A DNA stretch of 64,000 nucleotides from Cupriavidus pauculus. Lineage in GTDB: Bacteria; Pseudomonadota; Gammaproteobacteria; Burkholderiales; Burkholderiaceae. Location of the stretch: contig NZ_CP033969.1 of the NCBI RefSeq assembly GCF_003854935.1, positions 2,666,001 through 2,730,000 on the forward strand. The letters run 5' to 3'. The notes under the pieces are model-generated. The model searched no databases. It saw only the letters and a list, made by a program, of their open reading frames with translations, and was not told where the DNA came from. This document shows, piece after piece, positions 8,644 through 18,021 of this stretch. The translations under genes were made by a program, and so were the position numbers. Positions within the stretch are counted from its first letter, which is position 1; each line of letters opens with the position of its first letter.

Positions 8644-9789
8644 TCATGTCGCCTGTTTGGAAGCACAATCCGTTTCTGCCGCGGGAAGAACACTCTCGGA
8701 GACGCTGCGCAGCTTGTGAAGCAAGGCAACAGAGTCGCGCTCAATTCGCTTACGCAAAACCAGCCGATCAGCCATGCGGGCCACCACACTGGAAAACCGA
8801 TACTCCAGCGTCCGCACGAAGCGCGTGCCAGTGGCTGTGCCGATGCACTCATACGTGACGAACATCTCAAGACCCCGGTTGCCACGGGCCCGGGTTCGCC
8901 AGAGCCGATCCGGAAGACTTTCCACGACTTCCCACTGCAACTTGCCTGCACGGCCGCCGACGTACGCAAAGTGGCTCCCAACCGGCAGCGACCCTCCCTG
9001 CCCGGTGATCGCTACGTGGTAAGGATGCCACTCGTGCCAACGAAGCGGAGTACTCACGTAGGCCAGTACCTGGCTTGGCGTCCGGGCGATATCAATGGAA
9101 TGCTGCATCTTGACGGTGGGGACCAGGCTCTCGCTTGCTTCTTCGGGCTCCCAATGAAGGGTTCCATAGATCCAGTCCCACAGTGGAAACACTACGGCGA
9201 AGTTCTTGGTCTGCATCAGGTCACGGCGGTGATGCAACTCATGCAACCGCCGCATGTGGCGAATCCACGGCAGGCGACAGATCGGATTCTGCGGCGGGAG
9301 GTGCTCGCAGGCATGAAAGATCTCGTAGCTGAGATAGCCGCCCAGTAGCGTGGCGGCAAACAGCGCAGCGACGTTCGCATTGACCAGGCCGATGATCGAC
9401 CAAGCGAGCAGCGCGCCAATGCTGTAGACAACGATCAGCCATGCCGGGAACAGAATCACCCGCCAGTCCTTGGCGAACTCGTAGCGCATCTGGTCATCTG
9501 CGAAAAAACTATGATGGTCGCCCGTGTGGCGCTGGTAGAACGCCTTCGCGAATCGCTTCTTGTTGTGCCCGAGACCCTTATGGGTGCGGTACTCGCCACT
9601 GCTGTAGAAAATTAAGGTGGCCGGCACAGTTAGCCACTCCACCGCGCTGACGTGGTCCAACTTGTTCAGCAAGAAGAGGATCAAGGTCACGCCGAAAACA
9701 AGAACGAAGCCAGCATGCAGCCAGGGGTTGTAGTAAGGCGAAATGTTCGCCCGGTATTTCTTCCGGAAGGTTTGGGTATCAAAAGACAT
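8644..9789 (-). CDS. Fatty-acid hydroxylase/sterol desaturase fused to an SRPBCC domain
   Basis: 381 residues. Residues ~20-215 form a membrane di-iron hydroxylase. Hydrophobic helices lie near 25-40, 50-63 and 112-150, and histidine clusters are visible at H70/H75, H88/H92/H93, H159/H163 and H183/H186/H187 (RLHELHHRRD). Residues ~230-365 look like an SRPBCC/polyketide-cyclase ligand-binding domain (SIDIARTPSQVLAYVSTPLRW, then EVVESLPDRLWRTRARG). Such a domain could hold or pass on the lipid substrate, which is inference. The fusion is unusual for this family. The gene diverges from a LysR regulator that probably controls it. The substrate is unknown. Confidence 0.75.
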   Translation of the reverse strand: MSFDTQTFRKKYRANISPYYNPWLHAGFVLVFGVTLILFLLNKLDHVSAVEWLTVPATLIFYSSGEYRTHKGLGHNKKRFAKAFYQRHTGDHHSFFADDQMRYEFAKDWRVILFPAWLIVVYSIGALLAWSIIGLVNANVAALFAATLLGGYLSYEIFHACEHLPPQNPICRLPWIRHMRRLHELHHRRDLMQTKNFAVVFPLWDWIYGTLHWEPEEASESLVPTVKMQHSIDIARTPSQVLAYVSTPLRWHEWHPYHVAITGQGGSLPVGSHFAYVGGRAGKLQWEVVESLPDRLWRTRARGNRGLEMFVTYECIGTATGTRFVRTLEYRFSSVVARMADRLVLRKRIERDSVALLHKLRSVSESVLPAAETDCASKQAT

Positions 9790-9954
9790 GATCGGCTCTC
9801 AAAGACTGTTGCGCTGTCGGGCTCGCGATACGTGGCCAGTTCCGCCAAGCCCCCGCGGACCTTTCTGACGTCTGGCGCCAGTAGGTCGCTTGGTGTTGTA
9901 GTCTATTGGTGCGATCATTTTCATTCCAATGGATATTGATGATGAGAATTATTG

Positions 9955-10869
9955 ATGAATCAGAATTTGCAGCAGATTGATCTCAATCTCCTCTTCGTGT
10001 TCGACATGCTGATGCAGGAGCGCAACCTGTCACGCGCGGCCGAGCGACTGCACAAGAGCCAGCCGGCGGTGAGCAATGCGCTCAGTCGTCTGCGCGAGCA
10101 ACTGGGGCAACCTCTTTTCCGCCGTACCGCTAAGGGACTCGAGCCCACTGCCGGGGCGATGACGCTGCACGTGCCGGTACGGCAAGCCCTGCGCTTGCTG
10201 CAGGCAGGGCTTGCCGTTCAAGAGAGTTTTCAGCCGGACACGGAGCGAACCTTCCGACTGTCGATGAATGACTATGGGCAGCTACGGCTGTTACCGAGCC
10301 TGATGACCCGGCTGATGGCGCTGGCGCCGCAGGTGAAGCTGCAGGTACTGTCGGACGAAGGTGCCCTGATCCCGCAGCGACTGGCCAGCGGAGATCTGGA
10401 CTTGGCGATTGATTACCTGTACTTCGACGACGCCGATTTGCTCTACCAACCGATTCACGAAGAGCGCCTCGCAGTTATCGGCCGACCGGGCCACCCTGCA
10501 TTCAGGGAAGGCCTCGACAAGACGGCGTATCTGGCCGCACAGCACGTCTCGCTCTTGCCGCGAGCCGGCCGCGGCAGTCCGCTCGAGATCGTCCTGGGCT
10601 CGGCCAAAGTGCAGCGCCATGTGCAGTTGCAAGTTCCGCACTACCTGACCATTCCAGCCATCGTCGCCAGCACCGATTTGCTGGGTACCGTGCCCTGGCA
10701 CTTGGCCAGGCATTTCGTGCACAACTATGGCTTGCAGCTCGCGGAGCTTCCTTTCGAAACGCCTGCGGTGCAGGTCAGCTTGATATGGCACCGTCAACAA
10801 CAACACATGTCTGGTCTGCAATGGCTGAAGGAGCAAATTGCGCAAGTTGCACAGACCGAATCGAGCTGA
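9955..10869 (+). CDS. LysR-family transcriptional regulator
   Basis: About 304 residues. The N-terminal winged HTH is clear (LSRAAERLHKSQPAVSNALS RLREQLG), with LDLAID-type effector-domain sequence near residue 145. An in-frame TTG immediately precedes the chosen ATG at 9955. It is transcribed divergently from the desaturase-SRPBCC fusion across a ~165-base spacer, the classic arrangement for a LysR gene controlling its neighbour. The effector is unknown. Confidence 0.85.
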   Translation: MNQNLQQIDLNLLFVFDMLMQERNLSRAAERLHKSQPAVSNALSRLREQLGQPLFRRTAKGLEPTAGAMTLHVPVRQALRLLQAGLAVQESFQPDTERTFRLSMNDYGQLRLLPSLMTRLMALAPQVKLQVLSDEGALIPQRLASGDLDLAIDYLYFDDADLLYQPIHEERLAVIGRPGHPAFREGLDKTAYLAAQHVSLLPRAGRGSPLEIVLGSAKVQRHVQLQVPHYLTIPAIVASTDLLGTVPWHLARHFVHNYGLQLAELPFETPAVQVSLIWHRQQQHMSGLQWLKEQIAQVAQTESS

Positions 10870-10987
10870 TGTGGCGGGCCTCATTGGGCTGCCTGCGCGA
10901 TGGATCTTTGAATCCATAGTGGCGCTGCCTGCGCTGTGTCGGGAAATCGGGCGGCGCGTTCGAGCCCTGCAGCCGCACCAATAAAAT

Positions 10988-11021
10988 CAAGGGTTTACAG
11001 GGGTTTTCCTGTAAACCCTTG
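10988..11021. repeat. Perfect 14-bp inverted repeat
   Basis: Arms CAAGGGTTTACAGG (10988-11001) and CCTGTAAACCCTTG (11008-11021) with a 6-base loop. It lies eight bases after a tRNA-3'-end-like string that finishes in GCCGCACCA at 10980. Possible roles are a terminator, an integration (att) site or a binding site. There is no run of T after the stem, so a simple intrinsic terminator is less likely. Confidence 0.55.
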
Positions 11022-11189
11022 TGCATTTTGCGGTCTATGTAACCGCCATGTAACCCGATTGGATCGCCGCGATCCATCTGGAACCATGTCCTGCCTGCGC
11101 CTACAGTTGCTTCGTGCCCCATTTGCTCGTGTGGCACATAGGTCTCGCGCGATAAAATCCTACCCACTGCATCAAAGGGGACCGGGGTC

Positions 11190-11412
11190 GTGTCACAAGC
11201 AACAACGCCACAAGAATGCGTCGCTGCCGCAAGGCAGCTTTATGCCGTTTTGAAAGGGCATCTCGATCGTCCAACTTGCACCAGCAGGATGTGCGGAATT
11301 CCCTCGTGAGGCGATGGGCCTCGATGGAAGACCGTTCAACGTCATCGACCGTCAGACCAAGGCTCGCGAAATCATGCGGCTATGGGAAGCCTTGGGACGA
11401 TCAGGACAGTAA
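11190..11412 (+). pseudogene. Unrecognised gene remnant with a frameshift
   Basis: From GTG at 11190 a frame reads SQATTPQECVAAARQLYAVL and further. A second frame then reads MGLDGRPFNVIDRQ and TKAREIMRLWEALGRSGQ to a TAA at 11410-11412. Both halves look protein-like and together suggest one gene of ~75 codons with a single indel near 11275. No family is recognised. It lies between the inverted repeat and the LacI gene in IS-rich sequence. The rest of 10870-11455 shows no gene. Confidence 0.3.
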
Positions 11413-11455
11413 TGCATGATGGCAAGGTGTTGCACTTTTGATTTGAGGCCGCCAT

Positions 11456-12478
11456 TTATTGTCGAGGTGGCGCAGTACTTTCGCGAATTACTAGGTCAGG
11501 CTCGAACTCGGTCTGGATGTTTTTGGCTCCTCCTTCGATCTGCTCAATCAAGTTGCGCGAAGTAAGCTCGCCAATCAGAACGGGATTCGAGTGCACTGTC
11601 GTTAGCGCGGGTGTTACCAGTTCCGCCATCTGCCAGTCGCCGAAGCCTGTGACAGAGATGTCGCTCGGAACCGAAAGTCCCAATGTGCGGCACTCCGCGA
11701 TCGCCGCCACAGCAATGAAGTCATTGATGCATATCAGGGCGGTCGGCTGTTCCCGATGCAACAGCAAGTCCTTGCGCTGCAGGCAGACGCGCACCGCTTG
11801 TCGCACAGCAGATGCATCGTAAGGGGTCGGAAAAATGCGGTTATCGGGTAAGGAAATGTCGTTCTCGCTGAGGACGTCTCGGATCCCCAGAAGCCGTTGA
11901 GACGATAGAAACTGAGTTTCGAGAGGACCTGGGAGCACTGCAAACTGCCGGTGTCCTTGTTTGACTAAGTAGGTGGTTAGCCTGCGCATAGCCAAGCGGT
12001 TGTCATACCCCACCGTCGGATGCATCCCTTCGCGGTCCACGGCCCACATTAGTACATACGGGATAGCGTGCTTGTGTATCAGCGAGAAGACTTCGGGATG
12101 ATGTTGTGAACCGATTATTGCGATCCCGTCCACTCTACGCTCCAATAGGGCGCGGGCGCAGCGCAATTCGGTCTCACTGTCGTCCCGATGGCAAGTCAAC
12201 AGAACGGTATATCCAAGCCGGTCGAGCTGGGCCTCCAAGGTATCTACTGCTTTGGCGTAAAGTTCATTCATCAGTGTCGGCGCAATTATGCCCACCGATC
12301 GCGTGCGCCCCTGACGTAGTTCGCGAGCCGCCGAGAAGGGAACGTAGTTGAGGCTTGCAATAGCGTTCTGCACTCGCTCCAGCGTGTCAGGTCGCAGCCT
12401 ATCCGGCGATGTCAGTGCACGGGAGACTGTTGCCGAGGAAACGCCGGCGAGGAGGGCGACTTGCTTGACATTCACCAT
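11456..12478 (-). CDS. LacI-family transcriptional regulator, copy 1
   Basis: 340 residues. The N-terminal LacI HTH and hinge are clear (VKQVALLAGVSSATVSRALT), followed by a periplasmic-binding-like sensor domain with RSVGIIAPTLMNELYAKAV and VTGFGDWQMAEL. It is nearly identical over its length to the regulator at 30294-31313; differences are scattered single residues. Downstream of a Bug gene in both copies, it belongs to a duplicated unit. Here its operon partner is truncated, so this copy's remaining targets are unclear. It may cross-regulate the TGCAATCGATTACA sites elsewhere in the window. Confidence 0.9.
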   Translation of the reverse strand: MVNVKQVALLAGVSSATVSRALTSPDRLRPDTLERVQNAIASLNYVPFSAARELRQGRTRSVGIIAPTLMNELYAKAVDTLEAQLDRLGYTVLLTCHRDDSETELRCARALLERRVDGIAIIGSQHHPEVFSLIHKHAIPYVLMWAVDREGMHPTVGYDNRLAMRRLTTYLVKQGHRQFAVLPGPLETQFLSSQRLLGIRDVLSENDISLPDNRIFPTPYDASAVRQAVRVCLQRKDLLLHREQPTALICINDFIAVAAIAECRTLGLSVPSDISVTGFGDWQMAELVTPALTTVHSNPVLIGELTSRNLIEQIEGGAKNIQTEFEPDLVIRESTAPPRQ

Positions 12479-12602
12479 ATCGGGTCAGATGTTATCTTCA
12501 GCCGGAATGACGGCCGTCTGCCATCCATTGTAACGATTGGTAGTCGAAAGCAGTTCCCGTCGTTGGAGGGTTCCCGAAGACGGATCGACATCCCTGGTGA
12601 GG

Positions 12603-13220
12603 CTAGTCGAGCCGGACCTTTGCTGAATCTGCCACTCGCTTCCACTTCGAAACTTCGGCGCGAAGCAACGCATTGAACGCCTCAGGCGTGCCGCCTGCGA
12701 TCTGCGCTCCTTGAGCCATCAGCTTGTCGCGGACCTCCGGATCCTGAAGGGCTTTGTTGAACTCGCTGTTCATCTTAGCAATGATGGCCTGTGATGTCCC
12801 GCTCGGGACCATGAACCCGCCCCAGGAAACGGCTTCGTAGCCGTTTATCCCGAGTGCTTCATCTACCGTGGGCACATCGGGCAGTGACGGTAATCGAGTC
12901 TTGCTCGTGACCGCGAGCGCCCTGAGCTTTCCACTCTTGACTTGCGGCATTCCCGCGAGCGAGGTGGGAAGGGCAACATTGATCTGCTGACCGAGCACGT
13001 CTGTGAGCGAAGGCGCGTCTCCCTTATAGGGAACGTGGTTCATCTTGACGCCAGCCATGGTACTAAGGAGTTCCCCGGCCAGATGGCTGCCCGAACCATT
13101 GCCGGCGCATCCAAAGGTGATCTGCCCTGGCCTAGCCTTTGCCATCGAGACTAGTTGGCGCAGGTCCTTTATTGGCGAATTTGCTGCTGTGACGATAATG
13201 AGCGGCACCGTTGTCACTAA
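12603..13220 (-). pseudogene. Bug-type TTT solute-binding protein, N-terminally truncated
   Basis: Encodes the C-terminal ~200 residues of a Bug protein (VPLIIVTAANSPIKDLRQLV to the end), closely matching the complete copy at 31443-32429. Homology begins abruptly at about 13220, where IS5 sequence starts. The first ~115 residues, including the signal peptide, are lost. The frame runs on to 13259 only through IS sequence. An exported binding protein cannot be made. Confidence 0.85.
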
Positions 13221-13356
13221 GGAATTGCTGATCAATGAGGTTTGCGCTTGATGTTGCACAAGCCAAGGACTTCAGCTTTCGCAATCCGGGAGAGATGGGC
13301 CGATTCAAGCCGTCTTTCTCGCGTTTCGCACCTTTCCTGGTCGCGCTTTTGCGCGC

Positions 13357-13846
13357 TCAGGACGGATTGCTCCCCTCTAAGGACAACAACAGCCTCCTGG
13401 CGAACACCAGATTCGCCAAACCAAACAGGCTGAACAACTGCGCCGTGTTCTTGAACAGGCCCTTGTAGCGAACCTTGCGATGACCAAACAGATTCTTGAT
13501 AACGTGGAACGGATGCTCAACCCGCGACCGAATCTGTGCCTTGACCCGCTCGACGGCGATCAGCAAGTCCTTGACGGCTCCGTCACACATCGCCTTGATC
13601 TTGCCGCGCTTGACGGCCACCTGCCACTTCACGGTCTTGCCTTGCATCTCCTCGCGCTTGTCCACGCCCGTGTAGCCCGCGTCGCCAAACGCATGCTCCT
13701 CGTGGCCATGCAGCAAGGCATGGGCCTGCGACACGTCCGACTCTTGGCCGCTGTGCCCACCACGCTATGCACCAGCCCAGAGGCCGCATCCACGCCGACG
13801 TCGGGTAGCAGCGGCGCATTTCTGCGCCACTGCCCCCTAAGGTAGG
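13357..13846 (-). pseudogene. IS5 transposase, C-terminal part with frameshift
   Basis: The segment GVDAASGLVHSVVGTAA is in one frame. SQAHALLHGHEEHAFGDAGY through VEHPFHVIKNLFGHRKVRY and KNTAQLFSLFGLANLVFARR continues in another, so there is an indel near 13740. These are conserved C-terminal DDE-region signatures of the IS5 subgroup. Confidence 0.75.
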
Positions 13847-13849
13847 GTC

Positions 13850-14518
13850 GAGAACTGGCGCGCGCACCTTCAGGTGCCGGTGGTGATTCCACCGCTTTCG
13901 CGATGGCCCGCAATCCGGCGACCATAGTCACGTTTCCAACTCCCGCCACGTCAAACGCAGCATGCGGTTTTCCCGCACTACGCTTTCCTGTTTGCTTCAT
14001 GTCAAGGTATATGGGACCTATCATGCCGGGGCCGCTTTCGTCGATGGTCGACGACGAACCCGATAGCCGTTGAACAGCTTCAGTTCGTCATAGAGCCACC
14101 GCCTACTCCACGTCTTCCAGCCGAAGCCCCGACGATTCCGGGAGCGCTCCAGATGGCGCCTGACCTTCTTTTCCACCCAGTCCTGGATGAAGCTGAAGCA
14201 CTCACTGGAGTGTCCGACCGCGAAGTAGTTCACCCAGCCACGTAGCACCGGATTTATCAGTTGCACCACCCGATCCACCGGCTGCGACTGGTATCGCCTG
14301 AACACCTCCTTGAGTTTGCGCAGCAACGCCGTGCGTTTCTTCAACTTGGGCGTATAGTGCGCTCGCCACACCTGTCTCTTTATGCTGCGCAATCGACGGA
14401 AGTCGAATCCCAGAAAGCCAAAGCTCTCACCGCAGTCCAAATCCACCGTGCGACTCTTCTCTTCATTGACCTCGACCTGCAACTTGGCAAACTCTTCCCG
14501 AAGCCGTCGGCTTTCGCG
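13850..14518 (-). pseudogene. Group II intron reverse transcriptase/maturase remnant
   Basis: From about 14518 to 14021 the minus strand encodes the end of an intron-encoded protein: EEFAKLQVEVNEEKSRTVDL, ESFGFLGFDFRR, then the maturase-type stretch LINPVLRGWVNYFAVGHSS. The catalytic reverse-transcriptase motifs (YADD) are missing. Downstream sequence to ~13850 (GTGCGGGAAAACCGCATGC on the minus strand) resembles the 3' structured part of such introns, although I cannot fold it. The remnant sits inside the split IS5 transposase. Confidence 0.7.
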
Positions 14519-14876
14519 TCAGTTCATGCTCGACGAGCAGGCGGCGAAACTTCAGCAGCGTGGTCGCGTCTGGCACCGCCTCGACTGCCAGGTCGATCCC
14601 GGCAAACGCCCGCATCGCCATGCTGTCGTACAGCGCGTCTTCCAGTGCCTCGTCCGACAGCCCGTACCACTGCAGGAGGAAGTAAATGCGCAGCATCCGC
14701 TCAAGGCCGATCGGCGGCCGGCCACGTTTGCCCTTGGGGTAGTACGGCTCGACCGCCGCAATCAGGCGCGCCCACGGCACCACGCTCTCCATCTCCGACA
14801 GGAAGCGCTGGCGGCGCGTCACACGCTTCTTGCCGTGACTTTCCGCTTCCGCAAAACTGATCTGTCGCTTCATCAC
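14519..14876 (-). pseudogene. IS5 transposase, N-terminal part
   Basis: The ATG at 14876 (or 14873) starts KRQISFAEAESHGKKRVTRR, then PYYPKGKRGRPPIGLERMLR and VPDATTLLKFRRLLVEHEL, the conserved N-terminus of IS5-subgroup transposases. The match stops at LTRK, where the intron remnant begins. Confidence 0.8.
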
Positions 14877-15088
14877 AGGACCTGAATCATGGACACGCTC
14901 ATGACAACGCGCTCACCCAATGCCTCGATGACTCGCGCACTGATTTAATCAGATGGTATGGACGCCTCCCCCCGGCAACGGGGCGCCGCTTACCTGCAAG
15001 AGTAACTGTAAGGGTCCTCGCTGCCATGGCATCCCTATGCCAAAGTGGAGGTGTCGATTGCAAACGACCCTGATCGGGACGATCCAAA

Positions 15089-16107
15089 ATGAAGCTTACC
15101 GTCATCGGCATGGATATTGCCAAGCATGTCTTCCAACTTCATGCGGTGAATGCCAACACCGGTGAAATCGAGCGCATCAAGTTGAAGCGGAGCCAGGTCA
15201 CCGACTTCCTTGCTCAGCGGGAGCGTTCACTCATTGCCATCGAAGCTTGCGGCAGCGCCCACCGTTGGGCACGAGAACTGCAGAAGCTCGGCCACGAAGT
15301 GAAGCTCATCTCTGTGCGATCGGTTCGTCCCTTTGTGTTGCGTAATAAAACCGACGCTGCCGATGCCAGAGCTATCTGGACAGCAGTCCAGCAGCCCGAG
15401 GCGCGGTTTGTTGCGATCAAGAGCGAGCAGCAACAGACCATTCTGGCGCTGCACCGCATCCGGGCTCAACTGATGAAGTTCCGGATCATGCAGACGAACG
15501 CATTGCGCGGCTTACTCTATGAGTTTGGTGAAGTCCTTCCGGAAGGATCTCGGGAATTTGCCGAAAAAATTTCTGGTGCGCTTGCCAAGATCGCGAATCG
15601 CTTGCCAGCCATACTGATCGACAGCCTACGAGAGCAATGGGCACGCGTGCAGGCAACCGACAAGGAAATCGCTGTGCTGGAACGTCGGCTCAAGGTTGCG
15701 CTTTGCGACAATCAGGAATGCCAGAAGATCGCTGAAATTCCTGGCGTGGGGCTGCTAACCGCCACGGCTGCGGTGGCTGCGATCGGCGATGCCAAAACGT
15801 TTCGCTCCGGGCGTGAGTTCGCTGCCTGGTTAGGCTTGGTACCGAAACAAACGGGCACCGGTGGTCACGTGCGCCAGCTTGGCATTAGCAAGCGAGGTGA
15901 CACCTACCTGCGCACCCTACTCATACACGGCGCCAGATCGGTGATCATCAAAGGCGCATGAACCGCCTGGCTCGACGGATTGCTTCAGCGACGTCCTTTC
16001 AATGTAGTGGTGGCTGCCGTAGCCAACAAACTCGCCCGGACCATCTGGGCGGTGCTAGCAAGGGATACGAGATACACGGCACCCGCCATGGCTGCATAGC
16101 CAGGTGC
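15089..16107 (+). pseudogene. IS110-family transposase with a premature stop
   Basis: The frame from ATG 15089 encodes the DEDD-type N-terminal domain (GMDIAKHVFQLH, IAIEACGSAH, KTDAADARAIW) and the C-terminal serine-containing domain (IPGVGLLTATAAVAAIGD, AAWLGLVPKQTGTGG, ISKRGDTYLRTLLIHGAR). A TGA at 15959-15961 stops it at residue 290. The same frame continues with family-typical sequence (WLDGLLQRRPFNVVVAAVAN) to a TAG at 16105-16107. A single point change therefore probably inactivated it. IS110 elements carry a structured guide (bridge) RNA in a flank; candidates are 14950-15088 or the sequence after 16107, not resolved here. Confidence 0.8.
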
Positions 16108-16681
16108 GTGGCCCGCCTGAACTGACTTCTTCTCAAGGAGCGCAAGCATTGATCGCATGATGGCTAACAGGTTGGACCGGGGCGAGGAAAACCCGATAGG
16201 GAATGTGAGCAGCAACGCTCGATGATCAGATGAGGACCTCGCCAGCGAATTCCATATGGGCCAGCAGGCTGAGCGGCCTGCACAAAAGGGCCGGACATAG
16301 GCGTGCTGCCTTCACCTGTCGACCACCATGTCAATCGGCTTGCAATCCGGGAGGCGTCCACATAAGGCGATTCCCTAGTGACGGATCGCGCCGCAGCAAC
16401 TATGACAGTTGTGCATCGCCAGAACACCGGGTTGTCGCGCCATCATCAGTACGAGCACGCTGACAACCAAGGTGGCCGCATTGATCTGGAGTATCGGATG
16501 CGGGCTCAAAGTACTGGCTACTGAGCGGCCCCAGATCTCAATGCCTTTACGTTGACCGCCAGCCAAAGCGGCAGTGTCGCAGACACCACGCATCAGAACA
16601 GCTTCGAAGATTGATCCTGCCCGGCAACTTTCATGTCGCAGAATCGTCTGCGTAGCTAGGTACGCCTCCGCTACTCCCAAA
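16108..16681. other. IS110 right flank and unassigned sequence
   Basis: No supported gene. The first ~250 bases are probably the IS110 non-coding right end. At 16378-16510 the minus strand reads a hydrophobic stretch (INAATLVVSVLVLMMA) followed by HNCHSCCGAIRH and a stop, perhaps a membrane-protein remnant, but too short to name. Confidence 0.3.
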
Positions 16682-17020
16682 TTAGGGCGTCATCTCCTGG
16701 ATGCAGCTTGATGCGGGTTTCAACGTGCGTTCCTTCGGCGCGAGTATGCCTGCGGACGGTCCATTCTCGATCGTCTGTTGCGAAGATATTGGCGCCAACA
16801 TGGGCGTTGCCGTACGGGGCGTTAGTATGCGCAAGTGATCTGCTAATGCGATTTCCAGCGTCCCATTGCCAGTTGCAGCTAGTAGAACGACCACGCCTGG
16901 GTTACGGTGAAATGGGAAGCGCTGATCATCCAAGAAATCAGAATCGTGCGTCAGTATGATGCGTCGCGTTTCACAAGCCGTCGCGAAACTGGCCTCGTCG
17001 GCGTGTCCAATGAGCGCCAT
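16682..17020 (-). pseudogene. PIN-like (DUF5615-type) toxin-domain remnant
   Basis: 112 codons. The segment TACETRRIILTHDSDFLDD followed by NPGVVVLLA matches the second half of PIN-like DUF5615 (VapC-like nuclease) domains, where HDSDF carries acidic active-site residues. The usual N-terminus with the first aspartate is missing. The ATG lies within seven bases of the ferredoxin reductase remnant, so the gene seems truncated by that junction. No antitoxin partner is seen. Confidence 0.5.
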
Positions 17021-17028
17021 GCTAGGGT

Positions 17029-17258
17029 AAGCCGCCTACTTTTCCGATGAGAGTAAGGCGTCCGGGCCAGCCCTTGCGCCCGCAGCGCTCGTGCCGCCGT
17101 GATGCCGTGATGCCGTGATGCCGGCGGCGGGTGTCCCGACGACTACGATGTGCTCACGGGAAATCATCAGAGATCCTCGTGAACCTCGATTGCAAGCGCC
17201 GGACAGATCCCAGCGGCCAAGCGGGCAGATTCGTGTTGATCAGTCGACGGTTCCGCAC
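17029..17258 (-). pseudogene. Remnant of ferredoxin 3' end plus ferredoxin reductase 5' end
   Basis: On the minus strand, 17258-17167 encodes the end of a [3Fe-4S] ferredoxin (ESARLAAGICPALAIEVHED, TGA at 17167-17169). The overlapping ATG at 17167 begins EHIVVVGTPAAGIT, the FAD-binding start of the reductase. This is the same gene junction found intact at 46242. Here the reductase dies within ~45 codons. A small triplication of TGATGCCG near 17100-17125 disrupts the Rossmann segment, followed by a frame change. It is one of three copies of this cassette in the window. Confidence 0.75.
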
Positions 17259-17279
17259 CCGGGGCGATGAGCGAACTCC

Positions 17280-17927
17280 CTACGCTGGCCCCATCCCAAC
17301 AAGCCTTGAGACCATCGCTGCGGCATTCTGAAGTGTTGGAATGATTTCATTCTCGATCCTTTCGGGTGTCGCCTCGGCTGGCGATGTGGAAATCCCGATA
17401 GCCAGCTGGCGGTTGCCAACCCGAGCAAGCGGGACTGCAACTGAGATCTGATTGCTCTCTGGATACTCGACCATCGCCCATTCACCGACCCCGAGGGTCA
17501 ACGCCTGTGTGAGCGCGCTACTTGGAGGCAGGATGCTTCCAACCCGGAGATTCATCACCACGAGGCGACGGCGTTCCGCGAGTGCCATCGCCCTTCCAAT
17601 AATGATCACCCCGTCGGGGTTCGCTTCACCCAGGTTGGATGTTCCTGCGTACGTGTCAGCCAGTTGCTGGAGCATCTGCTGAACCGAGTCTGTCACTCCC
17701 AAACTTTCCAAAGCAGCAAAGCCGATTTCGAAGACTCGGGTAGTCAAGCGCCATTGGTTGCCCTCGCGCGCGACATATCCCTCCTCCTCCAAAGTCAATA
17801 GAAAGCGCAGAACGGTCGGGTGCGGCAGGTCTACGGCACGCGACAACTCCGCCAACGTAGGTCGCCCGTTCTCTCGGAAAGCGCGCAGCACCGCTAGACA
17901 GCGTTGGATCGATCTATTATTCTTCAT
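17280..17927 (-). CDS. IclR-family transcriptional regulator
   Basis: 215 residues, somewhat shorter than the usual ~250. The N-terminal winged HTH is visible ([28 protein letters not shown]), followed by an IclR effector domain missing part of its length. It is divergent from the Bug-VOC-aldehyde dehydrogenase-CoA operon, about 95 bases from the Bug start, and probably regulates that operon in response to its substrate. The shortened effector domain may reflect real divergence or an internal deletion. The gene stop lies close to ferredoxin debris at 17258. Confidence 0.8.
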   Translation of the reverse strand: MKNNRSIQRCLAVLRAFRENGRPTLAELSRAVDLPHPTVLRFLLTLEEEGYVAREGNQWRLTTRVFEIGFAALESLGVTDSVQQMLQQLADTYAGTSNLGEANPDGVIIIGRAMALAERRRLVVMNLRVGSILPPSSALTQALTLGVGEWAMVEYPESNQISVAVPLARVGNRQLAIGISTSPAEATPERIENEIIPTLQNAAAMVSRLVGMGPA

Positions 17928-18021
17928 TCGTACACCCTGTGTACCGCTAGTTCACCTAGTGAACATCATAAACCAGGTGCCCTTGAGATGCAACCTGCTT
18001 CTTGAGGTCAGGAGACAACGA

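Larger units (their letters stand above)
13221..14945 (-). mobile_element. IS5-family element broken up by a group II intron remnant
   Basis: The N-terminal part of an IS5-subgroup transposase (14519-14876) and its C-terminal part (13357-13846) lie in order on the minus strand, separated by a group II intron reverse-transcriptase fragment (13850-14518). The internal ~60 residues of the transposase are missing. The right end lies in the Bug gene at about 13220, where CTAA could be a target site. The left terminal repeat was not found; the limit at 14945 is approximate. Confidence 0.6.

Noticed and set aside
10940-10980. Functional tRNA gene
   Set aside because: Only a 3'-end-like segment is present. 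The T-stem contains a mismatch and the segment is one base short, and no anticodon arm precedes it.
16375-16680. 101-codon minus-strand frame with a hydrophobic segment and HNCHSCCG
   Set aside because: Only the last ~35 residues look protein-like, there is no start with a ribosome site, and the sequence lies in IS110 flank.
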